This document shows, one piece after another, positions 41,670-49,833 of a DNA stretch of 64,000 bases (its first letter is position 1; each line of letters begins with the position of its first letter). The stretch is from NCBI GenBank assembly GCA_041659605.1, contig JBAZXW010000017.1:1-64000 (forward strand). The letters are read 5' to 3'. Origin of the DNA: Solimonas sp041659605 (GTDB lineage: Bacteria; Pseudomonadota; Gammaproteobacteria; Nevskiales; Nevskiaceae). The translations under genes and the position numbers were made by a program. The notes under the pieces are model-generated. The model did no database searches. It was not told the origin of the DNA and was given only the letters and a program-made list of their open reading frames with translations.

Positions 41670-42470
41670 TCAGGCGCTGCGCGCCGTCGAACGGTAGCGC
41701 TTCCACAGAACGGCGGTGGGGCCCGACAAGGCGTAGGCGAAGAAACCCAGGAACAGGATGCGCGGCGGATCGATCATCATCAGCGTGAGCACGCCGATCA
41801 CCATCGCGAACGACACAAAGCGCATGCGGCCGACGAGGTTCAGCTTCTTGAAGCTGTTGTAGCGGAAGCTCGACACCATCGACAGCGCGGTGGCGAGCGT
41901 CAACGGCGCCGCGAGCCAGAGGACGTCATCGCCGGAAAACGGCACGTGCCCGGACACCCAGGCGAACAGCGAGTGGCTGTCGTCGATGCAGCTCCACACG
42001 AAGAAGGTCACGACCGCCGCCGCCGCCGGGCTGGGCACGCCGTAGAAATCCTTGTTGGAGCTGGAGATCGCCGCCAGCACGTTGAAGCGCGCGAGGCGCA
42101 GCGCCGTGCAGGCGGTGTAGGTGAATGCGATCACCCAGCCCAGCTTGCCGCCCAGCCACTTGTAGTCGGCGAGGTGATGCAGCGAGAACGCGTACACCAG
42201 GATCGCCGGCGCGACGCCGAAGGCGACCATGTCGCACAGCGAATCGTATTCCTTGCCGAAATCGCTCTGCGTGTTGGTCAGGCGCGCGATGCGGCCGTCG
42301 AGGCCGTCAGCGATCATCGCGACGAGGATGCCGAACACCGCCGGCTCGAAGCGTCCGGCCATCGACATGACGATGGCGAAGAAGCCGCCGAACAGCGTGC
42401 CGGTGGTGAACAGATTCGGCAGCAGGTAGATGCCCTTGCGGCGCGGCTTGACGGCTGTCGTCTCGTCCAT
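41670..42470 (-). CDS. pssA: CDP-diacylglycerol-serine O-phosphatidyltransferase
   Basis: Makes phosphatidylserine, precursor of phosphatidylethanolamine, in the inner membrane. 266 residues with about eight hydrophobic segments. The CDP-alcohol phosphotransferase motif is complete: DGLDGRIARLTNTQSDFGKE to LCD (pattern D-x2-D-G-x2-A-R-x8-G-x3-D-x3-D). The start at 42470 (MDETTAVKPRRKGIYLLPN) fits the family; 15 upstream in-frame codons look unlikely. Its position between ilvC and leuA is the same as in betaproteobacteria and some gammaproteobacteria. A strong terminator separates it from ilvC. Confidence 0.95.
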   Translation of the reverse strand: MDETTAVKPRRKGIYLLPNLFTTGTLFGGFFAIVMSMAGRFEPAVFGILVAMIADGLDGRIARLTNTQSDFGKEYDSLCDMVAFGVAPAILVYAFSLHHLADYKWLGGKLGWVIAFTYTACTALRLARFNVLAAISSSNKDFYGVPSPAAAAVVTFFVWSCIDDSHSLFAWVSGHVPFSGDDVLWLAAPLTLATALSMVSSFRYNSFKKLNLVGRMRFVSFAMVIGVLTLMMIDPPRILFLGFFAYALSGPTAVLWKRYRSTARSA

Positions 42471-42510
42471 CGGCGGGGTTCCGGAGATTTGGCGCATCTT
42501 ACTGAGCAGA

Positions 42511-42548
42511 TGCACAAAACATAAGGGCGCCAGACGGCGCCCTTATGT
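42511..42548 (-). terminator. intrinsic terminator after ilvC
   Basis: Perfect 13-bp stem ACATAAGGGCGCC/GGCGCCCTTATGT (42519-42531 with 42536-42548) around a 4-nt loop; on the minus strand it is followed by TTTT. Should end the ilvN-ilvC transcript before pssA. Confidence 0.85.
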
Positions 42549-42566
42549 ACACGATCAAACCGCCGA

Positions 42567-43589
42567 TCAATTCTTGCTCTTGTCGACCAGCTTGTTCTTG
42601 CCGATCCACGGCATCATCGCGCGCAGCCTGCCGCCGACCTGCTCGATCGGGTGCGCGGCGTTGAGGCGACGCATCGCGGTCATTTCCGGATAGCCCGACT
42701 TGCCTTCGGAGACGAAGGCCTTGGCGTACTTGCCGGTCTGGATGTCGAGCAGCGCCTGCTTCATCGCCTTGCGCGACTCGGCGTTGATGACCTTGGGGCC
42801 GGTCACGTACTCGCCGTATTCGGCGTTGTTCGAGATCGAGTAGTTCATCGTCGCGATGCCGCCTTCGTACATCAGGTCGACGATCAGCTTGAGCTCGTGC
42901 AGGCACTCGAAGTAGGCCATTTCGGGCGAATAGCCCGCGTCGACCAGGGTCTCGAAGCCGGCCTTGACCAGCTCGACGGCGCCGCCGCAGAGCACGGCCT
43001 GTTCGCCGAACAGGTCCGTCTCGGTCTCGTCCTTGAACGTGGTCTCGATGATGCCGGAGCGGCCGCCGCCGATCGCCGAACCGTAGGACAGCGCGATCTC
43101 CTTGGCCTTGCCGCTCGCGTTCTGGAACACCGCGATCAGGTCGGGGATGCCGCCGCCCTTGGTGTACTCGTTGCGCACGGTGTGGCCGGGGGCCTTAGGG
43201 GCGATCATGATCACGTCGAGATCGGCGCGCGGCACGACCTGGTTGTAATGGATCGCGAATCCGTGCGCGAAGGCCAGCGCCGCGCCCTTCTTCAGGTTCG
43301 GCTCGAGCTCGTTCTTGTAGAGCTCGGACTGGAACTCGTCGGGCGTCAGCACCATCACGACGTCGGCGCCGGCGACCGCATCCTTGACGCTCTTGACCTT
43401 GAGGCCCGCGCCTTCGGCCTTGGCGATGCCGGTCGAGCCGGGACGCAGCGCCACGGTGACGTCGACGCCGCTGTCCTTCAGGTTCAGCGCGTGGGCGTGG
43501 CCTTGCGACCCGTAACCGACGATCGCAACCTTCTTGGACTGGATGATCGACAGGTCTGCGTCCTTGTCGTAGTAGACGTTGATGCTCAC
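42567..43589 (-). CDS. ilvC: ketol-acid reductoisomerase (class I)
   Basis: NADPH enzyme of valine, isoleucine and leucine synthesis: isomerises and reduces acetolactate or acetohydroxybutyrate. 340 residues, class I length. N-terminal Rossmann motif VAIVGYGSQGHAHALNL; the catalytic C-terminal knotted domain contains ETTFKDETETDLFGEQAVLCGG (metal-binding Asp/Glu) and EVIRxLxxE-like ECLHELKLIVDLMYEGG. GTG start at 43589 with GGAG 7 nt upstream; the longer frame to 43637 lacks a site. 44 nt after ilvN, so co-transcribed. Confidence 0.97.
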   Translation of the reverse strand: MSINVYYDKDADLSIIQSKKVAIVGYGSQGHAHALNLKDSGVDVTVALRPGSTGIAKAEGAGLKVKSVKDAVAGADVVMVLTPDEFQSELYKNELEPNLKKGAALAFAHGFAIHYNQVVPRADLDVIMIAPKAPGHTVRNEYTKGGGIPDLIAVFQNASGKAKEIALSYGSAIGGGRSGIIETTFKDETETDLFGEQAVLCGGAVELVKAGFETLVDAGYSPEMAYFECLHELKLIVDLMYEGGIATMNYSISNNAEYGEYVTGPKVINAESRKAMKQALLDIQTGKYAKAFVSEGKSGYPEMTAMRRLNAAHPIEQVGGRLRAMMPWIGKNKLVDKSKN

Positions 43590-43633
43590 TTCAAAACTCC
43601 GGTCAGCGGGGGGAGCCGCGCAGCGCGCGGCGG

Positions 43634-44140
43634 TCAAACTTCAGTCGGCACTTCGATGACGCTGTGCCCGCGCTCCATGGCGGCGACGCCGGAACGCACC
43701 AGCTCCAGCACTTTCGCGACCCGGGCGATTTCGGCGACGAACGCGTCGATTTCGCGGCCGGTGCCGGCGAGCTGGATCATGCGCGTGTTCTCGGACTCGT
43801 CAAGGATCGATGCACGGTTGTGGCGCACGAACTCGATGACATTGCGCGCCGAGTTCGCATCCACCTCGACCTTGAGCATCAGCAGCTCGCATTCGAGATG
43901 ATCGGTGCTCGACAGGTCCATGATCTCGACGATGTCGATCAGCTTGCGCGTCTGCTTGATGATCTGGTCAATCACCGCGTCCGAGCCGCTGGTCACCAGC
44001 GTCAGCCGCGAAACCAAGGGGTCGTGCGTCGGCGCCACCGACAGCGAGTCGATGTTGTAGCCGCGCGACGAAAACATTCCCGCGACGCGCGCCAGGGCGC
44101 CGGCCTCGTTCTGCAGCAGGATGGAGATGATGTGGCGCAT
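43634..44140 (-). CDS. ilvN: acetolactate synthase small (regulatory) subunit
   Basis: 168 residues. MRHIISILLQNEAGALARVAGMFSSRGYNIDSLSV is the N-terminal ACT domain that binds valine; a second ACT-like domain follows from about residue 80. It activates the large subunit and gives feedback inhibition. The name ilvH would be equally suitable. The start ATG 44140 fits homologues; the frame reaches 44197 but runs into the promoter region. It heads ilvN-ilvC on the minus strand, while its catalytic partner ilvB is divergent. Confidence 0.96.
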   Translation of the reverse strand: MRHIISILLQNEAGALARVAGMFSSRGYNIDSLSVAPTHDPLVSRLTLVTSGSDAVIDQIIKQTRKLIDIVEIMDLSSTDHLECELLMLKVEVDANSARNVIEFVRHNRASILDESENTRMIQLAGTGREIDAFVAEIARVAKVLELVRSGVAAMERGHSVIEVPTEV

Positions 44141-44179
44141 GTCGCGGACAGCAGGGCCGAATAGCCAACAGGGGCGCGC

Positions 44180-44216
44180 AACATAGCTTTGCTGCACTGC
44201 GAAATCAAGCTAACAT
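44180..44216. promoter_or_regulatory. overlapping divergent promoters for ilvB and ilvN-ilvC
   Basis: Plus strand: TTGCTG (44189-44194), 16 bp, TAACAT (44211-44216). Minus strand: TTGATT (44208-44203), 17 bp, TATGTT (44185-44180). Each -10 lies outside the other's -35, so the two elements interlock in 37 bp and probably compete or share control. Confidence 0.55.
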
Positions 44217-44257
44217 CACGCGCTTTTTGCCGACATTTGCCTGGAGTCGCTGTACCG

Positions 44258-46090
44258 ATGAACGCCCCCGCCCCCGCCCCCCGTCATCCCCTCGCCGGCA
44301 AGACCCTGAGCGGCGCGGAGATGGTCGTCCAGATCCTGGCCGATGAGGGCGTCGGTGTCGTCTTCGGCTACTCCGGCGGCGCGATCCTGCCGACCTACGA
44401 CGCGATCTTCCGCTTCAACGCCGCCAACGGCGAAAAGATGCCGCTGATCGTGCCGGCCAACGAGCAGGCCGCCGGTTTCATGGCCGCAGGCTACTCCCGC
44501 GCGTCCGGCAAGGTCGGCGTGTGCATGGTCACCAGCGGCCCCGGCGCGACCAACACGGTGACGCCGGTGCGCGATTGCATGGCCGATTCGATTCCGATGG
44601 TCGTGATCTGCGGCCAGGTGCCGACCGCCGCGGTCGGCTCAGATGCGTTCCAGGAGGCGCCGGTCAGCTCGATCATGGGCGCCGCCGCCAAGCACGTCTT
44701 TCTGGTCACCGACCCGAAGAAGCTGGAAGCGACCGTGCGCACCGCGTTCGAGATCGCCCGCACCGGCCGCCCCGGCCCGGTCGTGGTCGACATCCCCAAG
44801 GACGTGCAGAACTGGAGCGGCCCCTTCATCGGCGAGGGCGTGCTGCCGATTCCCGGCTACCGTGCGCGCCTCAAGGCCGTGCGCGACAACCGCATCGGCG
44901 ACGAGTCTGCCGCGCGCTTCTTCGACATGCTCAAGCAGGCCAAACGGCCCTTGATCTATGCCGGCGGCGGCGTGATTCACGGCGAGGCCTCGGCCGCCCT
45001 GCGCGCCTTCTCGAAGGCCTTCGGCGTTCCGGTGACGACCACGCTGATGGGCATCGGCTGCCACGACACGACCGAACCGCTGTGCCTGCAGATGCTCGGC
45101 ATGCACGGCACTGCCTTTGCAAACTACGCGACCGACGACTGCGACTTCCTGATCGCCGTCGGCGCGCGCTTCGACGACCGCGTCGCCGGCGTGCCGGCGA
45201 AGTTCGCGCGCAGCGCCAAGTGGATCGCCCACCTGGATCTCGATCCGTCCGAGATCAACAAGGTCAAGCGCGTGCATTGGCACCATGTCGGCGAGCTGGT
45301 GCCGGCGCTCGACGCGCTGCGCGAACACGCGCACAAGCAGGGTTTCCGGCCGGATTACACGGAGTGGCACGCGCACATCGCCGATCTGAAGAAGACCTAT
45401 GCGATGAACTATGAGCGCGGCGGCACGTATATCCAGCCGCACGCCGTGATCGAGGAGATCAACCGCATCACCCAGGGCGAAGCCGTTGTCGCCACCGGCG
45501 TCGGCCAGCACCAGATGTGGGCGGCGCAGTATTTCGATTTCCGCGAGCCGCGGCTGTGGCTGACGTCCGGCTCGATGGGCACGATGGGCTTCGGCCTGCC
45601 GGCCGCGATCGGCGCGCAATTCGCGCGCAAGGACAAGATCGTCATCGACATCGACGGCGACGCCTCGATCCGCATGAACATGGGCGAGCTGGAAACGGTC
45701 ACGACCTACAACCTGCCGGTCAAGGTCGTCGTGCTCAACAACTTCGGCGACGGCATGGTCAAGCAGTGGCAGCGCCTGTTCTTCGACAGCCGCTACGCCG
45801 GCTCGGACAAGAGCCTGCACCAGAAGGACTTCATCAAGGCGGCCGAGGCGGACGGTTACAAGTTCGCGCGGCGCGTCGAGCGCAAGGAAGACCTCGCGCG
45901 CGTGATCGCCGAGTTCGTCGCCTTCAAGGGACCGGCGTTCCTCGAAGTGGTGATCGACCCGATGGCCTCGGTCTACCCGATGGTCGGCCCCGGAACGTCC
46001 TACGACCAGATGATCACCGGCGACTGGATCCCATCGCGCACGAACGCGGCGCCGGAAAAGCTCGACGTCAAGTCGACGCAGATGTTCTGA
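44258..46090 (+). CDS. ilvB: acetolactate synthase large (catalytic) subunit
   Basis: Thiamine-diphosphate enzyme making acetolactate or acetohydroxybutyrate. 610 residues in three domains. The N-terminal pyrimidine-binding domain has the catalytic Glu in VPANEQAAGF; the middle FAD-binding domain follows. In the C-terminal domain the diphosphate motif reads GDASIRMN...LNNFGDGMVKQWQ instead of the common GDGSFxMN...NNxxxGMVxQWQ, so the GDG is GDA with an Asp-Gly insertion later. The rest is canonical (SGGAILPxYDA, MLGMHGT, TSGSMGTMGFGLPAAIGA). Start 44258 matches homologues. It is divergent from ilvN-ilvC, which is unusual. Confidence 0.96.
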   Translation: MNAPAPAPRHPLAGKTLSGAEMVVQILADEGVGVVFGYSGGAILPTYDAIFRFNAANGEKMPLIVPANEQAAGFMAAGYSRASGKVGVCMVTSGPGATNTVTPVRDCMADSIPMVVICGQVPTAAVGSDAFQEAPVSSIMGAAAKHVFLVTDPKKLEATVRTAFEIARTGRPGPVVVDIPKDVQNWSGPFIGEGVLPIPGYRARLKAVRDNRIGDESAARFFDMLKQAKRPLIYAGGGVIHGEASAALRAFSKAFGVPVTTTLMGIGCHDTTEPLCLQMLGMHGTAFANYATDDCDFLIAVGARFDDRVAGVPAKFARSAKWIAHLDLDPSEINKVKRVHWHHVGELVPALDALREHAHKQGFRPDYTEWHAHIADLKKTYAMNYERGGTYIQPHAVIEEINRITQGEAVVATGVGQHQMWAAQYFDFREPRLWLTSGSMGTMGFGLPAAIGAQFARKDKIVIDIDGDASIRMNMGELETVTTYNLPVKVVVLNNFGDGMVKQWQRLFFDSRYAGSDKSLHQKDFIKAAEADGYKFARRVERKEDLARVIAEFVAFKGPAFLEVVIDPMASVYPMVGPGTSYDQMITGDWIPSRTNAAPEKLDVKSTQMF

Positions 46091-46141
46091 TCCTGGCCCG
46101 ATTGGGGTAAGGTGCGTGGACCGGTTCTGCGGAGACGGTCC

Positions 46142-48151
46142 ATGAGCGAGTCGACGGCAGAGATCCGCAACACCGCCCTGATCGGGCAGACGGGCAGCGG
46201 CAAGACTCGCCTGCTGACGGCGCTGCTGGCGCGTTCCGGTGCGCCGCCGCCCAACGGCAGCAACGGCGCTGCGCACACGCTCGCCGTATCCGCTTGGCAC
46301 CTCCAGCACGACGACGCCCGCATCAACCTGCTGGACACGCCCGGCTATCCCGACCTGATCGGCCGCACGACGGCGGCATTGCCGGCGGTCGAGTCGGCCC
46401 TCGTCGTCGTCGATGCGCAGGCCGGCATCGAGCTGGCGACGCGACGGCTGATGGACGCGGCGCGCGAACGCGGCCTGTGCCGCGTCCTGGTCGTCAACGG
46501 CATCGATCGCGGCGGCGATCTGCCGACGCTGCTCGCCGAGCTGCGCGAGGCCTTCGGCCCCGAGTGCCTGCCGATCAACCTGCCCGCGAACGGCAACACG
46601 CAGGTGCTGGATTGCTTCTTCACACGCAGCGGTCCGGCGACGGATTTCGGCAGCATCGAGGACGCGCACCGCGCGATCATCGAACAGGTCATCGAGGTCG
46701 ACGAGGCACTGCTCGATCGCTACCTGTCCGGCGACGAGAGCGTGAGTGCCCGCGAGTTGCACGAAGCCTTCGAACGCGCGCTGCGCGAAGGGCACCTGGT
46801 TCCGATCTGCTTCACCAGCGCTCAGTCCGGCGCCGGGCTCGGCGAGCTGCTCGACCTGATTGCGCGCCTGCTGCCGAATCCCTTCGAGGGCAATGCGCCG
46901 CCGTTCGTCAAAGGTTCGGGCGACGCCGTTGAGGCGGTCACGGTGATTCCCGATCCGGAGCGCCACGCCCTCGCCCACGTCTTCGCCGTCGGCATCGATC
47001 CCTACGCCGGACGCATCGCACTCGCGCGCGTGCACCAGGGCCGCCTGCGCGCCGGCCAGCAGCTCTATATCGGCGACGCGCGCAAACCATTCAAGCTCGC
47101 GCACCTGCACGACGCCCAGGGCGGCGCGCTGAGCGACAAGCGCAGCGCCCTGCCCGGCGAGATCTGCGCGATCAGCAAGGTCGACGAGCTGCACTACGAC
47201 GCGGTGGTCCACGACTCGCACGACGAAGATCACTTCCATTTGCGCGAGCCGGCACCGGCGCCGCCGATGCTCGGGCTCGCACTCGAACCGGAACGGCACG
47301 GCGACGAGCAGAAGCTGGCGGACGGGCTGCACAAGCTGATCGCTGAAGACCCGAGCCTGCGCCTGGAGACGCATCCCTCGCTCAACGAAACCGTGCTGTA
47401 CGGCCACGGCGAGTTCCACCTGCGCGTCGCGCTCGAGCGCCTCGGCCAGCAGTTCAACGTCCGCTATAAGTCGCATCCGCCGAGCGTGCCGTTCCGCGAG
47501 ACCATCACGCGTGCTGCCGAGGGCCATCACCGGCACAAGAAGCAGAGCGGCGGCGCCGGCCAGTTCGGCGAGGTGTCGCTGCGCATCGAGCCGCTGCCGC
47601 GCGGCGCCGGCTTCGAGTTCGTCGACGCCGTCAGCGGCGGCGCGATCCCCTCGCAGTTCATGCCCGCGGTCGAGAAAGGGGTGCGCCAGGCGCTCGACAG
47701 CGGCGCGATCGCCGGCTTTCCACTGCAGGACGTGCGCGTGATCGTGCACGACGGCAAGACGCATCCGGTCGACGGCAAGGAGATCGCGTTCGCAACCGCC
47801 GGCCGCAAGGCCTTCCTCGATGCCATCGACAAGGCCGCCGCCGTCGTGCTCGAACCGGTGATGAATCTCGCGATCCACGTCCCGGTCGCGAGCGTCGGCG
47901 GCATCACCGGCGATCTCGCGACCATGCGCGGCCGCGTGCTGCAACAGCAGGCGCTCGGCGACCGACAGATGCTGATCGAGGCCCAGGCGCCGCTCGCCGA
48001 ACTCGGTGACCTTTTGCACAGGATCAAGGCGCAGACGGCCGGCGAAGGCGCCTACACGATGAGCTTCAGCCACTACGAGACGGCATCGCCGAAACTGCAG
48101 CAGGATCTGATGCACCGCCACTTGCAACGGCGCAAGGAAGAAGCCGACTGA
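46142..48151 (+). CDS. elongation factor G-like GTPase
   Basis: 669 residues, slightly shorter than EF-G, with the same domain order (G, II, III, IV, V). The P-loop is GQTGSGKT and G3 is DTPGYPD, but the guanine-specifying G4 reads NGID instead of NKxD, and there is no clear G2 threonine (RGITI). Domain IV still has KKQSGGAGQFGEV and domain V MRGRVLQQQ. This is the EF-G-like paralogue class seen across bacteria; its role is unknown and it is unlikely to be the translocase. The start at 46142 is supported by GGAG. It follows ilvB by 51 bp. Confidence 0.9.
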   Translation: MSESTAEIRNTALIGQTGSGKTRLLTALLARSGAPPPNGSNGAAHTLAVSAWHLQHDDARINLLDTPGYPDLIGRTTAALPAVESALVVVDAQAGIELATRRLMDAARERGLCRVLVVNGIDRGGDLPTLLAELREAFGPECLPINLPANGNTQVLDCFFTRSGPATDFGSIEDAHRAIIEQVIEVDEALLDRYLSGDESVSARELHEAFERALREGHLVPICFTSAQSGAGLGELLDLIARLLPNPFEGNAPPFVKGSGDAVEAVTVIPDPERHALAHVFAVGIDPYAGRIALARVHQGRLRAGQQLYIGDARKPFKLAHLHDAQGGALSDKRSALPGEICAISKVDELHYDAVVHDSHDEDHFHLREPAPAPPMLGLALEPERHGDEQKLADGLHKLIAEDPSLRLETHPSLNETVLYGHGEFHLRVALERLGQQFNVRYKSHPPSVPFRETITRAAEGHHRHKKQSGGAGQFGEVSLRIEPLPRGAGFEFVDAVSGGAIPSQFMPAVEKGVRQALDSGAIAGFPLQDVRVIVHDGKTHPVDGKEIAFATAGRKAFLDAIDKAAAVVLEPVMNLAIHVPVASVGGITGDLATMRGRVLQQQALGDRQMLIEAQAPLAELGDLLHRIKAQTAGEGAYTMSFSHYETASPKLQQDLMHRHLQRRKEEAD

Positions 48152-48153
48152 AG

Positions 48154-48237
48154 CGTAGGGTGGGCTGAGCATTGCGAAGCCCACCGTGGCGATGCGCTAC
48201 ATCCGATGGGCATCGCTGTCGCTCAGCCCATCCTACG
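48154..48237. repeat. CGTAGGGTGGGCTGAGC palindromic repeat
   Basis: Arms CGTAGGGTGGGCTGAGC (48154-48170) and GCTCAGCCCATCCTACG (48221-48237) match in 16 of 17 pairs plus one wobble; the centre holds a degenerate internal copy. Form of a widespread proteobacterial intergenic repeat. Lies between the EF-G-like gene and the LysR gene and may contain the latter's promoter region. Confidence 0.8.
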
Positions 48238-48264
48238 TCGGCGCCAACGCCCTAAACTGCGCGG

Positions 48265-49170
48265 ATGAAATTCCGCCGCCTGCCACCGCTGCACACGCTC
48301 GAAGCCTTCGAGGCCTCGGCGCGGCGTTCGTCGTTCAAGCTCGCCGCGCAGGAACTGCATCTGACCCCTTCGGCGATCAGCCACCAGATCAAGTCCCTCG
48401 AAGCCTTTCTCGGCTTCGATCTGTTCCGCCGCGGCAACCGCTCGCTGGACCTCACCGACGGCGGCAAGGCCTACCTGCAGGTCGTGCGCGACACCCTCGC
48501 GAAGCTGCGCAGCGGCAGCGCCAAGGTGGCGCAGCGCTATGCACGGGCGACACTCAAGATTAGCGCCGGCCCATTCATCGCCAGCGAGCTGATCCTGCCG
48601 GCGCTGCCGGCCTTCCAGGAGGCGCACCCGGACATCGACGTGCGCATCGACACCGACCTGCGCCCGGTCGACCTGTTGCACGAGGACACGGACGTCGCGC
48701 TGCGCTTCGGCAACGGCCAGTGGCCGCGCCTGAGCGCGGAACTGCTGCTGACGATGTCCGCAGTGCCGGTTTGCACGCCGGCGCTGGCGAAGGCGCTGCG
48801 CAAGCGCACGCCGGATCAGCTCGACGACGTCACGCTGATCCATTCCTCGCCGATGCCCGATGGCTGGACGCAATGGGCCGCGGAAACCGGCGTCACCCTC
48901 GGCAAGCCGCGGCGCGACGTCTGGCTCGACAGCTACCTGGCGATCCTGCGTGCCGCCGAACAGGGCCTGGGCCTGGCACTCGGCCTGGTGCCGATGGTCA
49001 ATCCGTGGATTGCGCGGCGCAAACTCGCGATGCCCTGGCCGCGACTGCAGCTGACGATTCCGCAGGGCTACTACCTGCTGCACCGGCCCGAGGATGCGGA
49101 TCGCCCCGAAGTCGCCGCCTTTCGCGACTGGCTGCACGAGCTGCTGCGGCGCGAACACGTCACCGCCTGA
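48265..49170 (+). CDS. LysR-family transcriptional regulator (GcvA-like)
   Basis: 301 residues. The N-terminal winged helix-turn-helix has LPPLHTLEAFEASARRSSFKLAAQEL and PSAISHQIKSLE, very like the GcvA group; the rest is a periplasmic-binding-type effector domain (about 90-295). LysR proteins bind T-N11-A sites. A palindrome of that form lies just downstream before the hotdog-fold gene, so it may control that operon, although LysR genes are more often divergent from targets. Effector unknown. Confidence 0.92.
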   Translation: MKFRRLPPLHTLEAFEASARRSSFKLAAQELHLTPSAISHQIKSLEAFLGFDLFRRGNRSLDLTDGGKAYLQVVRDTLAKLRSGSAKVAQRYARATLKISAGPFIASELILPALPAFQEAHPDIDVRIDTDLRPVDLLHEDTDVALRFGNGQWPRLSAELLLTMSAVPVCTPALAKALRKRTPDQLDDVTLIHSSPMPDGWTQWAAETGVTLGKPRRDVWLDSYLAILRAAEQGLGLALGLVPMVNPWIARRKLAMPWPRLQLTIPQGYYLLHRPEDADRPEVAAFRDWLHELLRREHVTA

Positions 49171-49187
49171 CCTGATGGTCGGTTTTC

Positions 49188-49208
49188 CGGGTGAATTCAG
49201 TTCACCCG
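49188..49208. promoter_or_regulatory. CGGGTGAA-N5-TTCACCCG palindrome (LysR-type operator candidate)
   Basis: Perfect 8-bp arms around ttcag, including TGAATTCAGTTCA, which is a T-N11-A element. It lies between the lysR stop and the hotdog-fold gene, 76 nt before the latter. It could equally be a terminator stem, but no T run follows. Confidence 0.5.
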
Positions 49209-49284
49209 ACGTGCGCTTCGTTTTCGTTTGTCGAGCCCTGCGCGCGCGCCTAGCCTGAAGGCGTCCAATCTTGCGGAGCCTTCG

Positions 49285-49833
49285 ATGTCCCAATTCGATC
49301 TGACGCTGGAAGCCGGCGTCGCTCGCGCGCCTGTTGAGAGGCCGCAGTCCGTACCAACCACGGCGGCGAGAACGCCCGCACAGCTCTTCGCCCGCCTGCG
49401 CCGCTATCCCTTCGGCGCCCGGCTGTTCTCGTACGCGGTCTGTCGTCGCGCGCCCTACTTCGGGTCGATCTCGCCGCTGTTCCGCGAGCTGCGCAGCGGT
49501 CATGCGGAAGTCACGGTCCGCAACCGCCGCAAGGTGCACAACCACCTCGGCACGGTCAACGCGATCGCGATGTGCGCGATGTGCGAACTCGCCGCCGGCA
49601 CCATGCTCGAATCGAGCCTGCCGCGCGGCCTGCGGTGGATTCCGCGCGGTATGACGGTGCGCTACCTGAAGAAGGCGGCGACCGACCTGAGTGCGGTCGC
49701 GGAGCTGTCGGCGCCGATCGATGCGGACTTCAGCGGCGACATCGTCGTGCCAGTGCGCGTGCACGACCGCAGCGGCGAGACCGTGATGGAGGCCGACATC
49801 ACGATGTATGTATCTCCGCGCAAGGGCGCATGA
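49285..49833 (+). CDS. DUF4442-type hotdog-fold protein
   Basis: 182 residues, start fixed by GGAG upstream. The core from residue 60 on (YFGSISPLFRELRSGHAEVTVRNRRKVHNHLGTVNAIAMCAMCELAAGTMLES) fits the hotdog fold of DUF4442 thioesterase-like proteins: long central helix after HNHLGTVNA, then strands (MTVRYLKKAATDLSAVAEL, GDIVVPVRV). Such proteins probably act on acyl-thioesters. Its stop overlaps the next start as ATGA, so it is coupled to the alpha/beta hydrolase gene. Confidence 0.82.
   Translation: MSQFDLTLEAGVARAPVERPQSVPTTAARTPAQLFARLRRYPFGARLFSYAVCRRAPYFGSISPLFRELRSGHAEVTVRNRRKVHNHLGTVNAIAMCAMCELAAGTMLESSLPRGLRWIPRGMTVRYLKKAATDLSAVAELSAPIDADFSGDIVVPVRVHDRSGETVMEADITMYVSPRKGA

Noticed and set aside
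44639..48184. Minus-strand frame of ~1180 codons across ilvB and the EF-G-like gene
   Set aside because: It crosses two well-defined plus-strand genes and has only low-complexity Ala/Arg/Asp composition.
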